From Planctomycetota bacterium (GTDB taxonomy: Bacteria; Planctomycetota; UBA11346): DNA of 64,000 nucleotides. Shown here piece by piece: positions 49,000 to 57,813 of this stretch. Made by a program: the position numbers and the translations under genes. Within the stretch, counting starts at the first letter, position 1, and every line of letters begins with the position of its first letter. The notes beneath the pieces are model-generated. The model had not been told where the DNA came from. It worked only from the letters and a program-made list of their open reading frames with translations, and did not search any database. Location of the stretch: NCBI GenBank assembly GCA_014193115.1, contig BJHQ01000011.1, positions 1 through 64,000 on the forward strand, read 5' to 3'.

Positions 49000-49803
49000 A
49001 TGCCAAGCCCTCTCGCCAGCCAACCGCGTACCTTTGCCCAGGCACCGCCCAGCACCGACCCGCGCTTCGATCGGGACCGCTTTTTCCTGAAGCAGAAGCT
49101 GCTTTCGATCAATGAAAATTACAAAGTGCACGGCGACGGGGACGAAGTCCTGCTCCATGTCCGCAGACCGGCGAAATTTTTCCAGAACCTGATGGCCACC
49201 GGCGTCGCGGCGGTCGGCATCCTGGTGGCCGTCATGGTCGGTGTTGGTGTCGGCTTCACCGTGTCAGGGGTCGCTGGCGTGATCGCCGGCTTAGTGGTCG
49301 GGCTGGCCCTGGGCGCGGCAGCGGTGATCGCGGGCATCGCCTTGTCGCCATTGCGCGAACTGCTGTTCTGCCGCGACGAACGCCTGAGCGATCTGGCCCT
49401 CCACGTCAGTCAGGACGGGAAATTCCAATTTCCCTATGCGGTCTTCACCCTCCGCGACAGCAACCAGGCGGTGCTCTGCACCTTCCGCAAGCATGTGTTG
49501 TGGGACATCCTCCGCCGCCGCTGGACGGTGGAATCGGTGGACGGCATGCAGCGCTGGCTGGTCCAGGAGGATTCGTGGATGTTCGCCCTGCTCCGCCGGT
49601 TCGCCCCGGACTTGATCGCCGTCTTTCTGCGCACCAATTTCATCTTCAGCACCAGCGATGGAAAAAAGCTTGGCGAATTCAATCGCAAGCTGTCCTTCCG
49701 CGACAGCTATGTCCTGGATATGACCGCTGATCCGCAGCGGTCCTTTGATCGCCGGATCGCGGTGGCGATGGGCGTGCTGCTCGACACCGGCGAGCGCCGC
49801 TGA
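49000..49803 (+). CDS. LURP-one/phospholipid scramblase-like membrane protein
   Basis: A 267-residue protein. Residues 20-55 hold RFFLKQKLLSINENYKV, then two hydrophobic segments about 70-125 (AVGILVAVMVGVGVG and VIAGLVVGLALGAAAVIAGI) and strand-rich C-terminal parts (HVSQDGKFQFPYAVF, WLVQEDSWMFALLRR) matching the scramblase/LURP-one beta barrel, here split by the membrane segments. Scramblase-like proteins are of uncertain function in bacteria. It begins 46 bp after nirD; a functional link to nitrite reduction is not evident. Confidence 0.7.
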   Translation: MPSPLASQPRTFAQAPPSTDPRFDRDRFFLKQKLLSINENYKVHGDGDEVLLHVRRPAKFFQNLMATGVAAVGILVAVMVGVGVGFTVSGVAGVIAGLVVGLALGAAAVIAGIALSPLRELLFCRDERLSDLALHVSQDGKFQFPYAVFTLRDSNQAVLCTFRKHVLWDILRRRWTVESVDGMQRWLVQEDSWMFALLRRFAPDLIAVFLRTNFIFSTSDGKKLGEFNRKLSFRDSYVLDMTADPQRSFDRRIAVAMGVLLDTGERR

Positions 49804-49899
49804 GCCGCGTCTGCATAGGGGCGGGGACGCCCACGTCACCGGCGCGACGCTTGCCGGCGGGGACAGCGATCTAGGCTCCGGCCCCGCCCTGAAGCCTGG

Positions 49900-51684
49900 A
49901 TGCCCGCCATGACCGAACCCGCCGCCGTTCCCGCCGTCGCCGCCAGCCGCCACTCGCTGCAAGTCCCCGACGTGATGAAAAAGCTGGTCGCGTTGTGCAA
50001 GACCCGCGGCTTCGTGTTCCAGTCGTCGGAGATCTATGGCGGCCTGAAATCCGCCTACGATTACGGACCGCTTGGCGTCGAGCTGAAGCGCAACCTGATG
50101 GATGAGTGGTGGCGCGACACCGTCACCAAGCGTGAAAACGTGGTCGGCATCGATGCCTCGATCATCATGCATCCCGACGTGTGGCGGGCCTCGGGCCACG
50201 CCGCCGGTTTCGCGGATCCGCTGGTCGATTGCAAGATTTCCAAGGAGCGCTTCCGCGCCGACAAGGCGCCGCGGCCGAATCCCGGCGACGAGCTGCCCAT
50301 GACCTGCCCGGACAAGGGCGTGGCCAAGACCTGGGCCGAGCTGATCGAGACCCAGTTCGGCGTCGCGCTGGAACGTGACGGCAATGTGCTGCGCGGGCTG
50401 AAGGCGATCAGCGCCAGCGATTTCGGGTTCTTCGTCAAGGGCCAGGACGCGCCGGTGAAGACCTGGCCGTGGCGCGGCTATGTCGCGCCGACTTTCGGCT
50501 GCCCCTTCGTCAGCGAGGAAAAACAGTTCAACCTGATGTTCCGTACATCCCTCGGCGCGGTCGATCCGATGGGGGATCTGTCCGCCGACTTGGCGACGCT
50601 CACTGCCAGCGGCGACCTCGCCCAGGCGGTGCGGGCGCGCTACGGAAAGGCCGCTGATGACGGCGTGCTCGCCAAGGCGCTGAGCGGATTCGCGGTTGAC
50701 GGCGACCGCGCCAGGCTGCTTCGGGCGGTGATCGAGCACGTCACCGGACCGGCGATGGCCTACCTGCGCCCCGAGACCGCCCAGGCGATGTTCGTGCAGT
50801 TCAAGAACGTCCTCGACAGTTCCGGGCTGAAGCCGCCGTTCGGCATCGCCCAGCGCGGGAAGAGCTTCCGCAACGAGATCACCGTCGAGCATTTCATCTT
50901 CCGCTCCATCGAATTCGAGCAGATGGAGATGGAGTTCTTCTGCGAGCCCGGGACGCAGAAGGAATGGATGAGCTATTGGAAAGGCGAGCGCATGGGCTGG
51001 TGGCACCACTATGCGAATTACCCGGCAAACTTCCGCTTCCGCCAGCACGCGCCCGACGAGATGGCCTTTTACGCCGATGACTGCTATGACGTGGAATATA
51101 TGTACCCCTGGGGTTGGGGAGAATTGGAAGGCATCGCCAGCCGCACCGATTACGATTTGTCGCAGCATGAAAAGCACAGCGGCCAGACCCTGCAATACGT
51201 CGATCAGGACAAACCTGATCCCGCGACCGGCAAGAAACCCTGGAAATACAAACCGTTTGTGATCGAGCCCGCGGCTGGCGCGACCCGCGGCGTACTGGTC
51301 TACCTGCTCGACGCCTATCACGAAGAAGACCGCCGCACGGCCACCGGCGAACTGGAAACCCGGACCGTGCTCAAGCTGCATCCGCGGTTGGCCCCGATCA
51401 AATGCGCGGTGCTGCCGCTGGTCCGCAAAGATGGGCTTCCCGAAAAAAGCCGGGAAGTCATCGCGGAATTGCTCAAGGCCGGTGTCGCCGCCAAGTACGA
51501 TGACCGCAACTCCATCGGCAAGCGTTACGCCAAGCACGATGAAATCGGCACGCCTTGGTGCATCACCATCGACTACGACAGCCTGCAGGACGGCACCGTG
51601 ACCATCCGCGACCGCGACACCACGGCGCAGATCCGGGTGCCTGCGGCCGAGGCCGTGGCCAGGATCCGCGCCGGGCTGGGATGA
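49900..51684 (+). CDS. glyS: Glycyl-tRNA synthetase, single-chain eukaryotic-type
   Basis: A 594-residue class II synthetase, the dimeric form rather than the two-subunit glyQ/glyS kind. Features: KTRGFVFQSSEIYGGLKSAYDYGPLG (motif 1 zone; cited in part), AYLRPETAQAMFVQFKN, FGIAQRGKSFRNEIT (motif 2), VIEPAAGATRGVLV with LDAY (motif 3 zone), and a C-terminal anticodon-binding domain (LHPRLAPIKCAVLP). The insert between about 190 and 250 (LATLTASGDLAQAVRARYGK) is longer than in many bacteria. ATG at 49900 or 49909 would both work. An R3 array follows the stop. Confidence 0.96.
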   Translation: MPAMTEPAAVPAVAASRHSLQVPDVMKKLVALCKTRGFVFQSSEIYGGLKSAYDYGPLGVELKRNLMDEWWRDTVTKRENVVGIDASIIMHPDVWRASGHAAGFADPLVDCKISKERFRADKAPRPNPGDELPMTCPDKGVAKTWAELIETQFGVALERDGNVLRGLKAISASDFGFFVKGQDAPVKTWPWRGYVAPTFGCPFVSEEKQFNLMFRTSLGAVDPMGDLSADLATLTASGDLAQAVRARYGKAADDGVLAKALSGFAVDGDRARLLRAVIEHVTGPAMAYLRPETAQAMFVQFKNVLDSSGLKPPFGIAQRGKSFRNEITVEHFIFRSIEFEQMEMEFFCEPGTQKEWMSYWKGERMGWWHHYANYPANFRFRQHAPDEMAFYADDCYDVEYMYPWGWGELEGIASRTDYDLSQHEKHSGQTLQYVDQDKPDPATGKKPWKYKPFVIEPAAGATRGVLVYLLDAYHEEDRRTATGELETRTVLKLHPRLAPIKCAVLPLVRKDGLPEKSREVIAELLKAGVAAKYDDRNSIGKRYAKHDEIGTPWCITIDYDSLQDGTVTIRDRDTTAQIRVPAAEAVARIRAGLG

Positions 51685-51689
51685 CGAAT

Positions 51690-51935
51690 CCCTGGGAGCG
51701 CCGAGCGCCAGCTCGGCCTGGGGCACTCCAGCCTACGGTTCCAGCTCCAGCCGAGCGGGAGCTCGGCGCTCCCAGCTCCAGCCGAGCCCAGCTCCAGCCG
51801 AGCAGGCGCTCGGCGCTCCCAGCTCCAGCCGAGCCCAGCTCCAGCCAAGCCCAGCCCAGTTCCAGCCGAGCAGGCGCTCGGCGCTCCCAGGCCAGCCTCA
51901 GCTCCAGCGGGCTGGCGCTCGGTCGTGCAGGGCTG
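51690..51935. repeat. R3 repeat array
   Basis: After glyS, at least seven copies in both orientations of CTGGGAGCGCCGAGCGCC-type units and their reverse GAGCTCGGCGCTCCCAG, linked by CCAGCTCCAGCCGAG and CCCAGCTCCAGCC spacers. The whole 262-bp space up to the EamA gene consists of these. No protein frame. This is the densest R3 site in the window. Confidence 0.85.
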
Positions 51936-51946
51936 ACTGAGGCCGG

Positions 51947-52831
51947 GTGAACGCGATGCCCGTGCTTTCCTCACGCATCATCGCCGCCCAGCTTGGCGTC
52001 TGGTTGGCGTGGAGCGGGACCTATCTGGCCATCGCGGTTGCGGTCCAGGCGTTCCCGCCCTTCCTGCTCGGTGCCTGCCGGTTCCTGGTGGCTGGCCTCG
52101 GGCTGTACGCCCTGCTCCGCTGGCAGGGCGTTCCGGCGCCGAACCGCGGCCAGTGGTTGGCGTCGGTCATCACCGGATCGCTGCTGCTGTGCGGTGGCAA
52201 TGGACTGGTGTGCTGGGCGGAGCAGACCGAGCCTTCGGGCATCACCGCTCTGATCATCGCTTCGACGCCGCTGTGGATGATCGTGCTGCCGCTGCTGTAT
52301 CAGCGTCAGCATCGTCCGCCGCTGACCGCCTGGATCGGTGTCGCCCTCGGGCTCATCGGTGTTACCGTGCTGTTCGGCGCACCGGGCACGGTGTCGGCGA
52401 TCGGCGCCGTGGCGGTGCTCGGCGCCTGCCTGTGCTGGGCCGTCGGTTCGCTCTGGTCGAAGCACCTGCCGGCCCATCCGTCGGCGTTCATGGCTGGCGC
52501 CGCCCAGATGATCGCAGGCAGTGCGGTCATGGCAGTGGTGGGCCTGGCCTTGGGCGAAGGCCCGCGCATGGCGCAGCTCGGCCAGCACCTTACCCCGACC
52601 GTCGTCTGGGCCTGGATCTATCTGGTGGTGGTCGGTACATGGATCGGATTATGTTGCTATTTATGGTTGCTTCGCCAGGTCAGCGGCGCGGCTGCGACCA
52701 GCTACGCCTTCGTCAATCCGGTGCTGGCGGTGCTGCTCGGCTGGCTGGTCGGCGGCGAACACCTCGGATGGCCGGTGTTCGTGGCCATGGCGTTGATCAT
52801 CCCCGGAGTCGTGCTGGTGCTGCGCCGCTGA
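51947..52831 (+). CDS. EamA/DMT-family transporter
   Basis: A 294-residue integral membrane protein with ten predicted helices in two EamA repeats: LGVWLAWSGTYLAIAVAV, GGNGLVCWAEQTEPSG, STPLWMIVLPLL in the first; AVGSLWSKHLP, and TWIGLCCYLWLLRQVSGAAA, FVNPVLAVLLGWLVGGE in the second. It resembles YedA/RhaT-type exporters of amino acids or metabolites. GTG 51947 with GAGG upstream is chosen; ATG 51956 is possible. Substrate unknown. Preceded immediately by the R3 array. Confidence 0.9.
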   Translation: MNAMPVLSSRIIAAQLGVWLAWSGTYLAIAVAVQAFPPFLLGACRFLVAGLGLYALLRWQGVPAPNRGQWLASVITGSLLLCGGNGLVCWAEQTEPSGITALIIASTPLWMIVLPLLYQRQHRPPLTAWIGVALGLIGVTVLFGAPGTVSAIGAVAVLGACLCWAVGSLWSKHLPAHPSAFMAGAAQMIAGSAVMAVVGLALGEGPRMAQLGQHLTPTVVWAWIYLVVVGTWIGLCCYLWLLRQVSGAAATSYAFVNPVLAVLLGWLVGGEHLGWPVFVAMALIIPGVVLVLRR

Positions 52832-52888
52832 GCGCGCAACGGCGCCGAGCGCGCTGCGACGCCGAGCGCACGGTCATGCTTCACCAGT

Positions 52889-52961
52889 CGAACCGCCAAG
52901 GCGCCATGGAACATCCATGAGATGCTTTGCTGGCTGACGCCCCATGGCGCCTTGACGGTTC
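52889..52961. terminator. R4 inverted pair between convergent genes
   Basis: GAACCGCCAAGGCGCCATGG at 52890-52909 and its reverse at 52942-52961, a 20-bp stem with one mismatch. It lies between the converging EamA and ABC transporter genes, in the same arrangement as the R4 pair at 18822-18890. A bidirectional terminator is plausible; no T-tract. Confidence 0.55.
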
Positions 52962-52981
52962 ACCGACCGGGTCATTCGCGA

Positions 52982-55690
52982 TTACAAAATCTCTTCCAAA
53001 CGCCGCCGTGAATCAGCGTCGAGCTGGTGCATCGCCGGCAGGCGGAAGCGGTTGCCGGCGATGTCGCAGATCAGCGCCGAACCATCGGCCTGCCACACGA
53101 AATTACGCTCCACCTGCCTGACCAGCACCGTCCGATTGCCGCGATCCGTCACCAGATCGAGGAACCGGTTGCCCTGGTCGAACCGGATTCCGGCGATTCG
53201 TTCGATCTTGGTATCGCCGTAACGTAAGCGCACTTCCTCCGACACCAGCCGGCCCGCGCCATTGGCCAGGTCGTCTGGCCGGTCGATCCGGGCCAGCTCC
53301 TTGCCCTTCTCGTCGAGCACCGCCAGGTCGCTGCCCCTGGCCGACAAGGGACGATACCAGGCCAGGCGCACCGGACGCGGCTTTTCTCCGTCCTTCCAGG
53401 CCAGGCGATCACCATTGCGCACCAGGTTCGCCAGCGGATCTCCGGCCACGCCATCGCCCATGACGCTGACCCCATCGTGGACCGGCGCCAGATCGCCGCT
53501 CAGGCTCATCACCTGCATCAGCTCGACCTGGGTCTTCGCCAGCTTGGCGAACAAGCCATCGGTTTTCGCCAGCAATTCGGCGTGCGTTCCGGTCTCGACG
53601 ATGTGGCCCTCGTCGATCACCACCAGGCGATGGCTGCGGCGCAGCGTCGCCAGACGGTGGGCGATGGCGATGGTGGTCCGGCCGCGGACCAACCGTTCGA
53701 GGGCCTCCTGGATCTTCGACTCGGTCTCGCTGTCCACGGCGCTGGTGGCCTCGTCGAGGATCAGCAGCGGCGGATCGAGCAGCACGGCCCTGGCGATGGC
53801 GATGCGCTGCTTCTCTCCACCCGACAGCGAGGCTCCGCCCTCGCCGACGATGGTGTCGTAACCATCCGGCTTCTTCATGATGAACTCATGGGCGTGGGCC
53901 GCCTTGGCCGCCGCCACTACCGCCGCGAAATCGGCTTCGGGCTTGGCATAGCGGATGTTTTCAGCGATCGAGGCGTTGAACAGGAACGGCTCCTGAGGCA
54001 CCAGCCCGACCTGGCGGCGCCAGTCGCTCAGCCGCAAACCGGACAAATCCTTGCCATCGACCAGGATCCGTCCGGCATCCGGGGTGTAGAACCGGCAGAG
54101 CAGGTTGATGATCGTGCTCTTGCCCGAACCCGACCGCCCGACCAGTCCGACCATGGTGCCCGGTTCGATGTCGACGGTGATGCCTTTGAGCACCGCCCGG
54201 CCACGCTCGTACCCGAAATGCACGCCGTCGAAACGCAGTGCCACGCCGCGTCCAGGTTCAGCGGCGAATGGCTCACCGCTGTCGGCGGCGCCACCTTCCT
54301 CCGGCTGATCCAGGACCTGGAAGATCCGCTCCGCCCCGGTCATCGCCTGGGCGAACCAGTTGATGACGAAGGCGAACCATTGCAGCGGACCGTAGAACAT
54401 CGCCATGTACCCGACGAAGGCGACCAGCGTGCCCAGGCTCGGCCCGCCGCTGGTGCCGGTGGTTGAGACCCGCCACGCGCCGATCGCCCAGACCAGCACC
54501 GTGCCGATCGCCATGGCGAAGGTCGCCGATTCCATGAACAGCTGCCAGGTACGTTCGCCGCCGTAATTCGCCGCCACCATCTGGCCATTGATCCGGTCGA
54601 ACTCGGCAGCGCGGCGTTCCTCCTGGCCGGCCGACTTCACTGCCCGCACGCCGCGGATGCTCTCTCCGAGCAGCGAATGCATCCGCGACACCCGGTTCGA
54701 CATCCGGTGCCACCATTCCATCATGCCGTTGTGGAAGAACACACTGCCGAACACGAACACCGGCACCGGCACCAGCACCGCCAGGGCGAGGATCGGATCG
54801 AGGGTGAACAGCATCGCGCCGATCACCAGCAGCGAGACCAGATTGACCAGCATCCACGGCATGCCATCGACCAGAAAATGCTGCAATTGACCAGTGTCAT
54901 GCGACACCCGGCCGATCAGCTCGCCGGATTCGTGCTGTTGATGATAGACGATCCGCAGGCGTTGCAGCTTGCGGTGCACCCGGGTCCGCATCTCGCCGAC
55001 GATGGTCAGCGACAGGAACAGGTTCTGACGGTTGGCGAAGAGCCGGGCGGCGCTGACCGCGATGAATGACAGCATCATCACTGTGATCAGCCAGGGCAGG
55101 GCCTCGACATGGCCATGGCCGATCACGTCGTCGGTGATCGCCTTGAAGCACAACGGCGGGACGAGCTGGGCACCTACCGAGATGAAGGTCAGCGCCATCA
55201 GCAGCGACAGCCGCCGACGGTGCGGACCGAGCAGGCCGATAAGCCGGCCCAGGGTCGAGAACGGACTGCGTTTCGGCCGGATCATGCCGCGTTCGCGCAG
55301 CGGTTCGCCGGTCGCGGGATCGCGGGCCGGCTGGACCTCGGGCAGCACCGGCTCGCCGCCGTTTCGTGCGGCCTCCAGCGCCCGGCAGGCGCCTCCTAAT
55401 TCCTGGGCCAATTCCGGGCTGGCCGAGATCAGGACCCGGTCGCCATCGGCCTGACGGGCGACCAGCCGGACCTTGCCCGGGAGCTCATCGAGGACGAATT
55501 CCTTGATATCGGCCAGGGGAACCCTGAGCCGTGCGCCGGCGGTATCGCCGCTGAGGATCGCACTTGGGCCGAGCAGGAGGAAGCTGCGGCCGTAGTTTCC
55601 GGTCGGATCCAGATCGCTGGCCAGGCACCAGCGCACGGGTTCACCGAGCGCGGCGCTGAGGTTGGTGGGAGGGGTCGTGAGGCAGTGCAT
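52982..55690 (-). CDS. ABC exporter (permease-ATPase) fused to DUF1854
   Basis: A 902-residue half-transporter. N-terminal about 120 residues form a small beta domain (GRSFLLLGPSAILSG, VPLADIKEFVLDEL). Then six membrane helices of the MsbA/exporter type (about 150-430) and an ATPase with GRSGSGKST, Q-loop LVPQEPFLFN, signature SLSGGEKQRI, Walker B LLILDEAT and IAIAHR. Residues about 773-902 match DUF1854 (YRPLSARGSDLAVLDEKGKE, ending ADSRRRLEEIL). The DUF1854 and ABC proteins occur as separate neighbours in cyanophycin-type clusters of other bacteria. No cyanophycin synthetase is in this window. Confidence 0.88.
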   Translation of the reverse strand: MHCLTTPPTNLSAALGEPVRWCLASDLDPTGNYGRSFLLLGPSAILSGDTAGARLRVPLADIKEFVLDELPGKVRLVARQADGDRVLISASPELAQELGGACRALEAARNGGEPVLPEVQPARDPATGEPLRERGMIRPKRSPFSTLGRLIGLLGPHRRRLSLLMALTFISVGAQLVPPLCFKAITDDVIGHGHVEALPWLITVMMLSFIAVSAARLFANRQNLFLSLTIVGEMRTRVHRKLQRLRIVYHQQHESGELIGRVSHDTGQLQHFLVDGMPWMLVNLVSLLVIGAMLFTLDPILALAVLVPVPVFVFGSVFFHNGMMEWWHRMSNRVSRMHSLLGESIRGVRAVKSAGQEERRAAEFDRINGQMVAANYGGERTWQLFMESATFAMAIGTVLVWAIGAWRVSTTGTSGGPSLGTLVAFVGYMAMFYGPLQWFAFVINWFAQAMTGAERIFQVLDQPEEGGAADSGEPFAAEPGRGVALRFDGVHFGYERGRAVLKGITVDIEPGTMVGLVGRSGSGKSTIINLLCRFYTPDAGRILVDGKDLSGLRLSDWRRQVGLVPQEPFLFNASIAENIRYAKPEADFAAVVAAAKAAHAHEFIMKKPDGYDTIVGEGGASLSGGEKQRIAIARAVLLDPPLLILDEATSAVDSETESKIQEALERLVRGRTTIAIAHRLATLRRSHRLVVIDEGHIVETGTHAELLAKTDGLFAKLAKTQVELMQVMSLSGDLAPVHDGVSVMGDGVAGDPLANLVRNGDRLAWKDGEKPRPVRLAWYRPLSARGSDLAVLDEKGKELARIDRPDDLANGAGRLVSEEVRLRYGDTKIERIAGIRFDQGNRFLDLVTDRGNRTVLVRQVERNFVWQADGSALICDIAGNRFRLPAMHQLDADSRRRLEEIL

Positions 55691-55919
55691 GGATCGTCGT
55701 CGTGGGCAGGACGGTGGAATCCGTAGACGTGGCGCGGTGGCATTTTGGCGCCTGCACCCGGCCGGGCCGCGCATGGCGGGAGGCAGGGGCGCAGGTGGGA
55801 CCCGGCGCATCGCGGAGGTTGTCCGCTGCACCGGAAGCCGAGGCGTTCCTGTGGGAAACGCCGCGCGAAGTGTCTACTGGATCAGGAAGCGGACCGGGGT
55901 CCGCGGATCGCCTGGAAGG

Positions 55920-56123
55920 TCAGGCTGCGGCCGGGGGCGTCCCGGCTGGCTGGCAGGAGCCGACGGGATTGGGAACCCCCGCGGACATGGAAAAGGACCC
56001 GCGAGCTCGGTCTCGATTCCCCTCGCGGCTGCATGCGGTCGAGGCGTACACGGCGTACACCCGACCGCGACCACCGAAGGCCTGGACATCGCGCGCGGAC
56101 TGGATGCGGCTGATTCCGGACAT
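55920..56123 (-). CDS. Possible small protein
   Basis: The 589-bp gap 55691-56279 has no recognised gene. Within it, a 67-residue frame (MSGISRIQSARDVQAFGGRG at the start) has a strong CAGGAGT ribosome site seven bases before its ATG and, in its first half, GC-rich third positions like real genes here. The second half looks less coding-like. It matches no family I know and could be spurious. Confidence 0.28.
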   Translation of the reverse strand: MSGISRIQSARDVQAFGGRGRVYAVYASTACSREGNRDRARGSFSMSAGVPNPVGSCQPAGTPPAAA

Positions 56124-56279
56124 GGTGGACTCCTGCGACAGGGGGTGACCCCAGGGCCGGCGAAGGTGCCGGAACTGGGGCGGGGCGATGAGTAAGCATC
56201 CGCCTGGCGGACGCAAGAGGTCTTTTTCTGCACGCGATCTTCCCTTCGTCCGGTTCAGAGGGAGAATCAGCGCGGTGTT

Positions 56280-57629
56280 TCAGGTGCGTTCAGCAGTCAC
56301 GAACCCGGGCAACGCCTCGCCTGAGCGCAGCACCGCTGACTCCAAACGCCGCTGCAGATCCCGGCGTTCATCGGCATAACCCGGATCATTAAAAGCATTG
56401 GTCGATTGCAGCGGATCACGTTCATTGTCCCACAGCAGGTCGTGTTCCGCCGGGTCGCCACGACAGTACGTGAAGCGCCGGGTGCGGATCGCCCGGAAGC
56501 GGAAGTCGGCGAATCCGTAGCGCGCCGGACCCAGCCATTGGATCAGGGTCTCGTGAGGCGCGTCGCGAGGATCTCCGGCCAGCACTGCCGACAGGTCGCG
56601 GCCCTGGACCTCGGGCGGGATGGGCAGGCTGCACAGCGCCGCGGTGGTCGGGAACAGGTCGAGCCCGTTGATCGGGCAATCGACGACCGTGCCAGCTGGC
56701 AGGGATCCGGGCAGGCGCCAAAGCAGCGGAATGCGGATTGACTCGTCAAAGATCGACATTTTTTCGATGCGGCCGTGGCTGTAGCCCATTTCGCCGTGGT
56801 CGGCGAAGAACACCACCAGGGTGCGCTCGGCCTGGCCGCTGGCGTCGAGCCAGGCGAGCAGGCGTCCGACGTTATGGTCGAGATTGGCGATCTGGGCGTA
56901 ATAGCCCGAGAGTTTTTCACGTGCCGCCGCCTGGTCCTTGGCTGGCACATTGCCGCGCAAGGTCAGAGCGCCGGGAATGAAGGTGCGCCATTCCGGTGGC
57001 GTCGGGTGGCCATAGCTGCCGTCGTGGTCGGTCAGCGGGTGGGGCGCCTCCACCGACAGGCAATGGAACCACGGCCGATCACCGCGGCCGTGCTGATCGA
57101 GCCAGTCGAGGCTGAGCTCGGTCAGGCCGTCGGTCTGGTAGCCCGGCAGCGGGATCGGCGGATAGATCCGATCGCCAGTGCAATATCGAGTGTTCCAGGC
57201 GTGATTCGACGCATCAAATCCTGCGAAATCCTCAAATCCGCCGCGCAGCAGCGGATGCACCCAGTAATCTCCGCCGCTGCGCCAGCCTTCGGCGCCCTGC
57301 ACCGAGGCCAGGTGCCACTTGCCGATCCAGGCGGTGCGGTAGCCGCCGGCGCGAAAGGTATGGGCGATGGTCCGCCGCGACGGATCGAGCAGATCCCCAT
57401 GCACCCGGACGCCGGTGATGTGGCCATGCTGGCCGGTGATCAGTCCGGCGCGGAATGGCGTGCACACCGGGTACTGGCTGCACGCCAAGGTGCAGCGGGC
57501 GCCCTCTGCTCCGATCCGGTCGATGTGGGGCGTGCGGATGTTGGGATCACCCGACGAACCCAGGGCATGCCAGCGCAACTGGTCGCAGAAGATCCACAGG
57601 ACATTGGGCGGACGGCTGGACGCGGTCAT
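56280..57629 (-). CDS. Sulfatase (formylglycine-type)
   Basis: A 449-residue type I sulfatase. The modification motif is CTPFRAGLITG with Cys56, Pro58 and Arg60 (CxPxR), needing a formylglycine-generating enzyme not present here. Metal ligands lie in VLWIFCDQ (Asp16-Gln17) and FFADHGEMGYSHG; WIGKWHLA is the usual His-Lys site. No signal peptide is visible, so it may act in the cytoplasm, unlike most marine polysaccharide sulfatases. It is next to a lyase on the same strand, suggesting removal of sulfate esters from a polysaccharide fragment. Confidence 0.93.
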   Translation of the reverse strand: MTASSRPPNVLWIFCDQLRWHALGSSGDPNIRTPHIDRIGAEGARCTLACSQYPVCTPFRAGLITGQHGHITGVRVHGDLLDPSRRTIAHTFRAGGYRTAWIGKWHLASVQGAEGWRSGGDYWVHPLLRGGFEDFAGFDASNHAWNTRYCTGDRIYPPIPLPGYQTDGLTELSLDWLDQHGRGDRPWFHCLSVEAPHPLTDHDGSYGHPTPPEWRTFIPGALTLRGNVPAKDQAAAREKLSGYYAQIANLDHNVGRLLAWLDASGQAERTLVVFFADHGEMGYSHGRIEKMSIFDESIRIPLLWRLPGSLPAGTVVDCPINGLDLFPTTAALCSLPIPPEVQGRDLSAVLAGDPRDAPHETLIQWLGPARYGFADFRFRAIRTRRFTYCRGDPAEHDLLWDNERDPLQSTNAFNDPGYADERRDLQRRLESAVLRSGEALPGFVTAERT

Positions 57630-57687
57630 GGCCTGGGTCTACGGCCCAGCGCAGGATGCCAAGCGAGCTGCGTGTGGGACCGCTAAT

Positions 57688-57765
57688 CCAGCCGAGCTGG
57701 CGCTCTGCGCCGCCGGCCCAGCCGAGCTGGCGCTCTGAGCTACCTGCCCAGCCGAGCTGGCGCTC
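57688..57765. repeat. R3-related tandem repeat, three 30-bp units
   Basis: CCAGCCGAGCTGGCGCTC at 57688, 57718 and 57748, exactly 30 bp apart. Spacers differ (TGCGCCGCCGGC, TGAGCTACCTGC, GGCGAGGCCGGC). It lies in the 184-bp space between the lyase and the sulfatase. Confidence 0.82.
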
Positions 57766-57813
57766 GGCGAGGCCGGCCGATGCGGCGATCCTCGCCACAG
57801 GAAAAACTCCGGA

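Noticed and set aside
51690..51935. CRISPR array
   Set aside because: Units occur in both orientations with variable short linkers; they match the R3 family found elsewhere.
55662..56195. 177-codon plus-strand frame in the 55.7-56.3 kb space
   Set aside because: It overlaps the ABC transporter start region, is G/R-rich and resembles no protein family.
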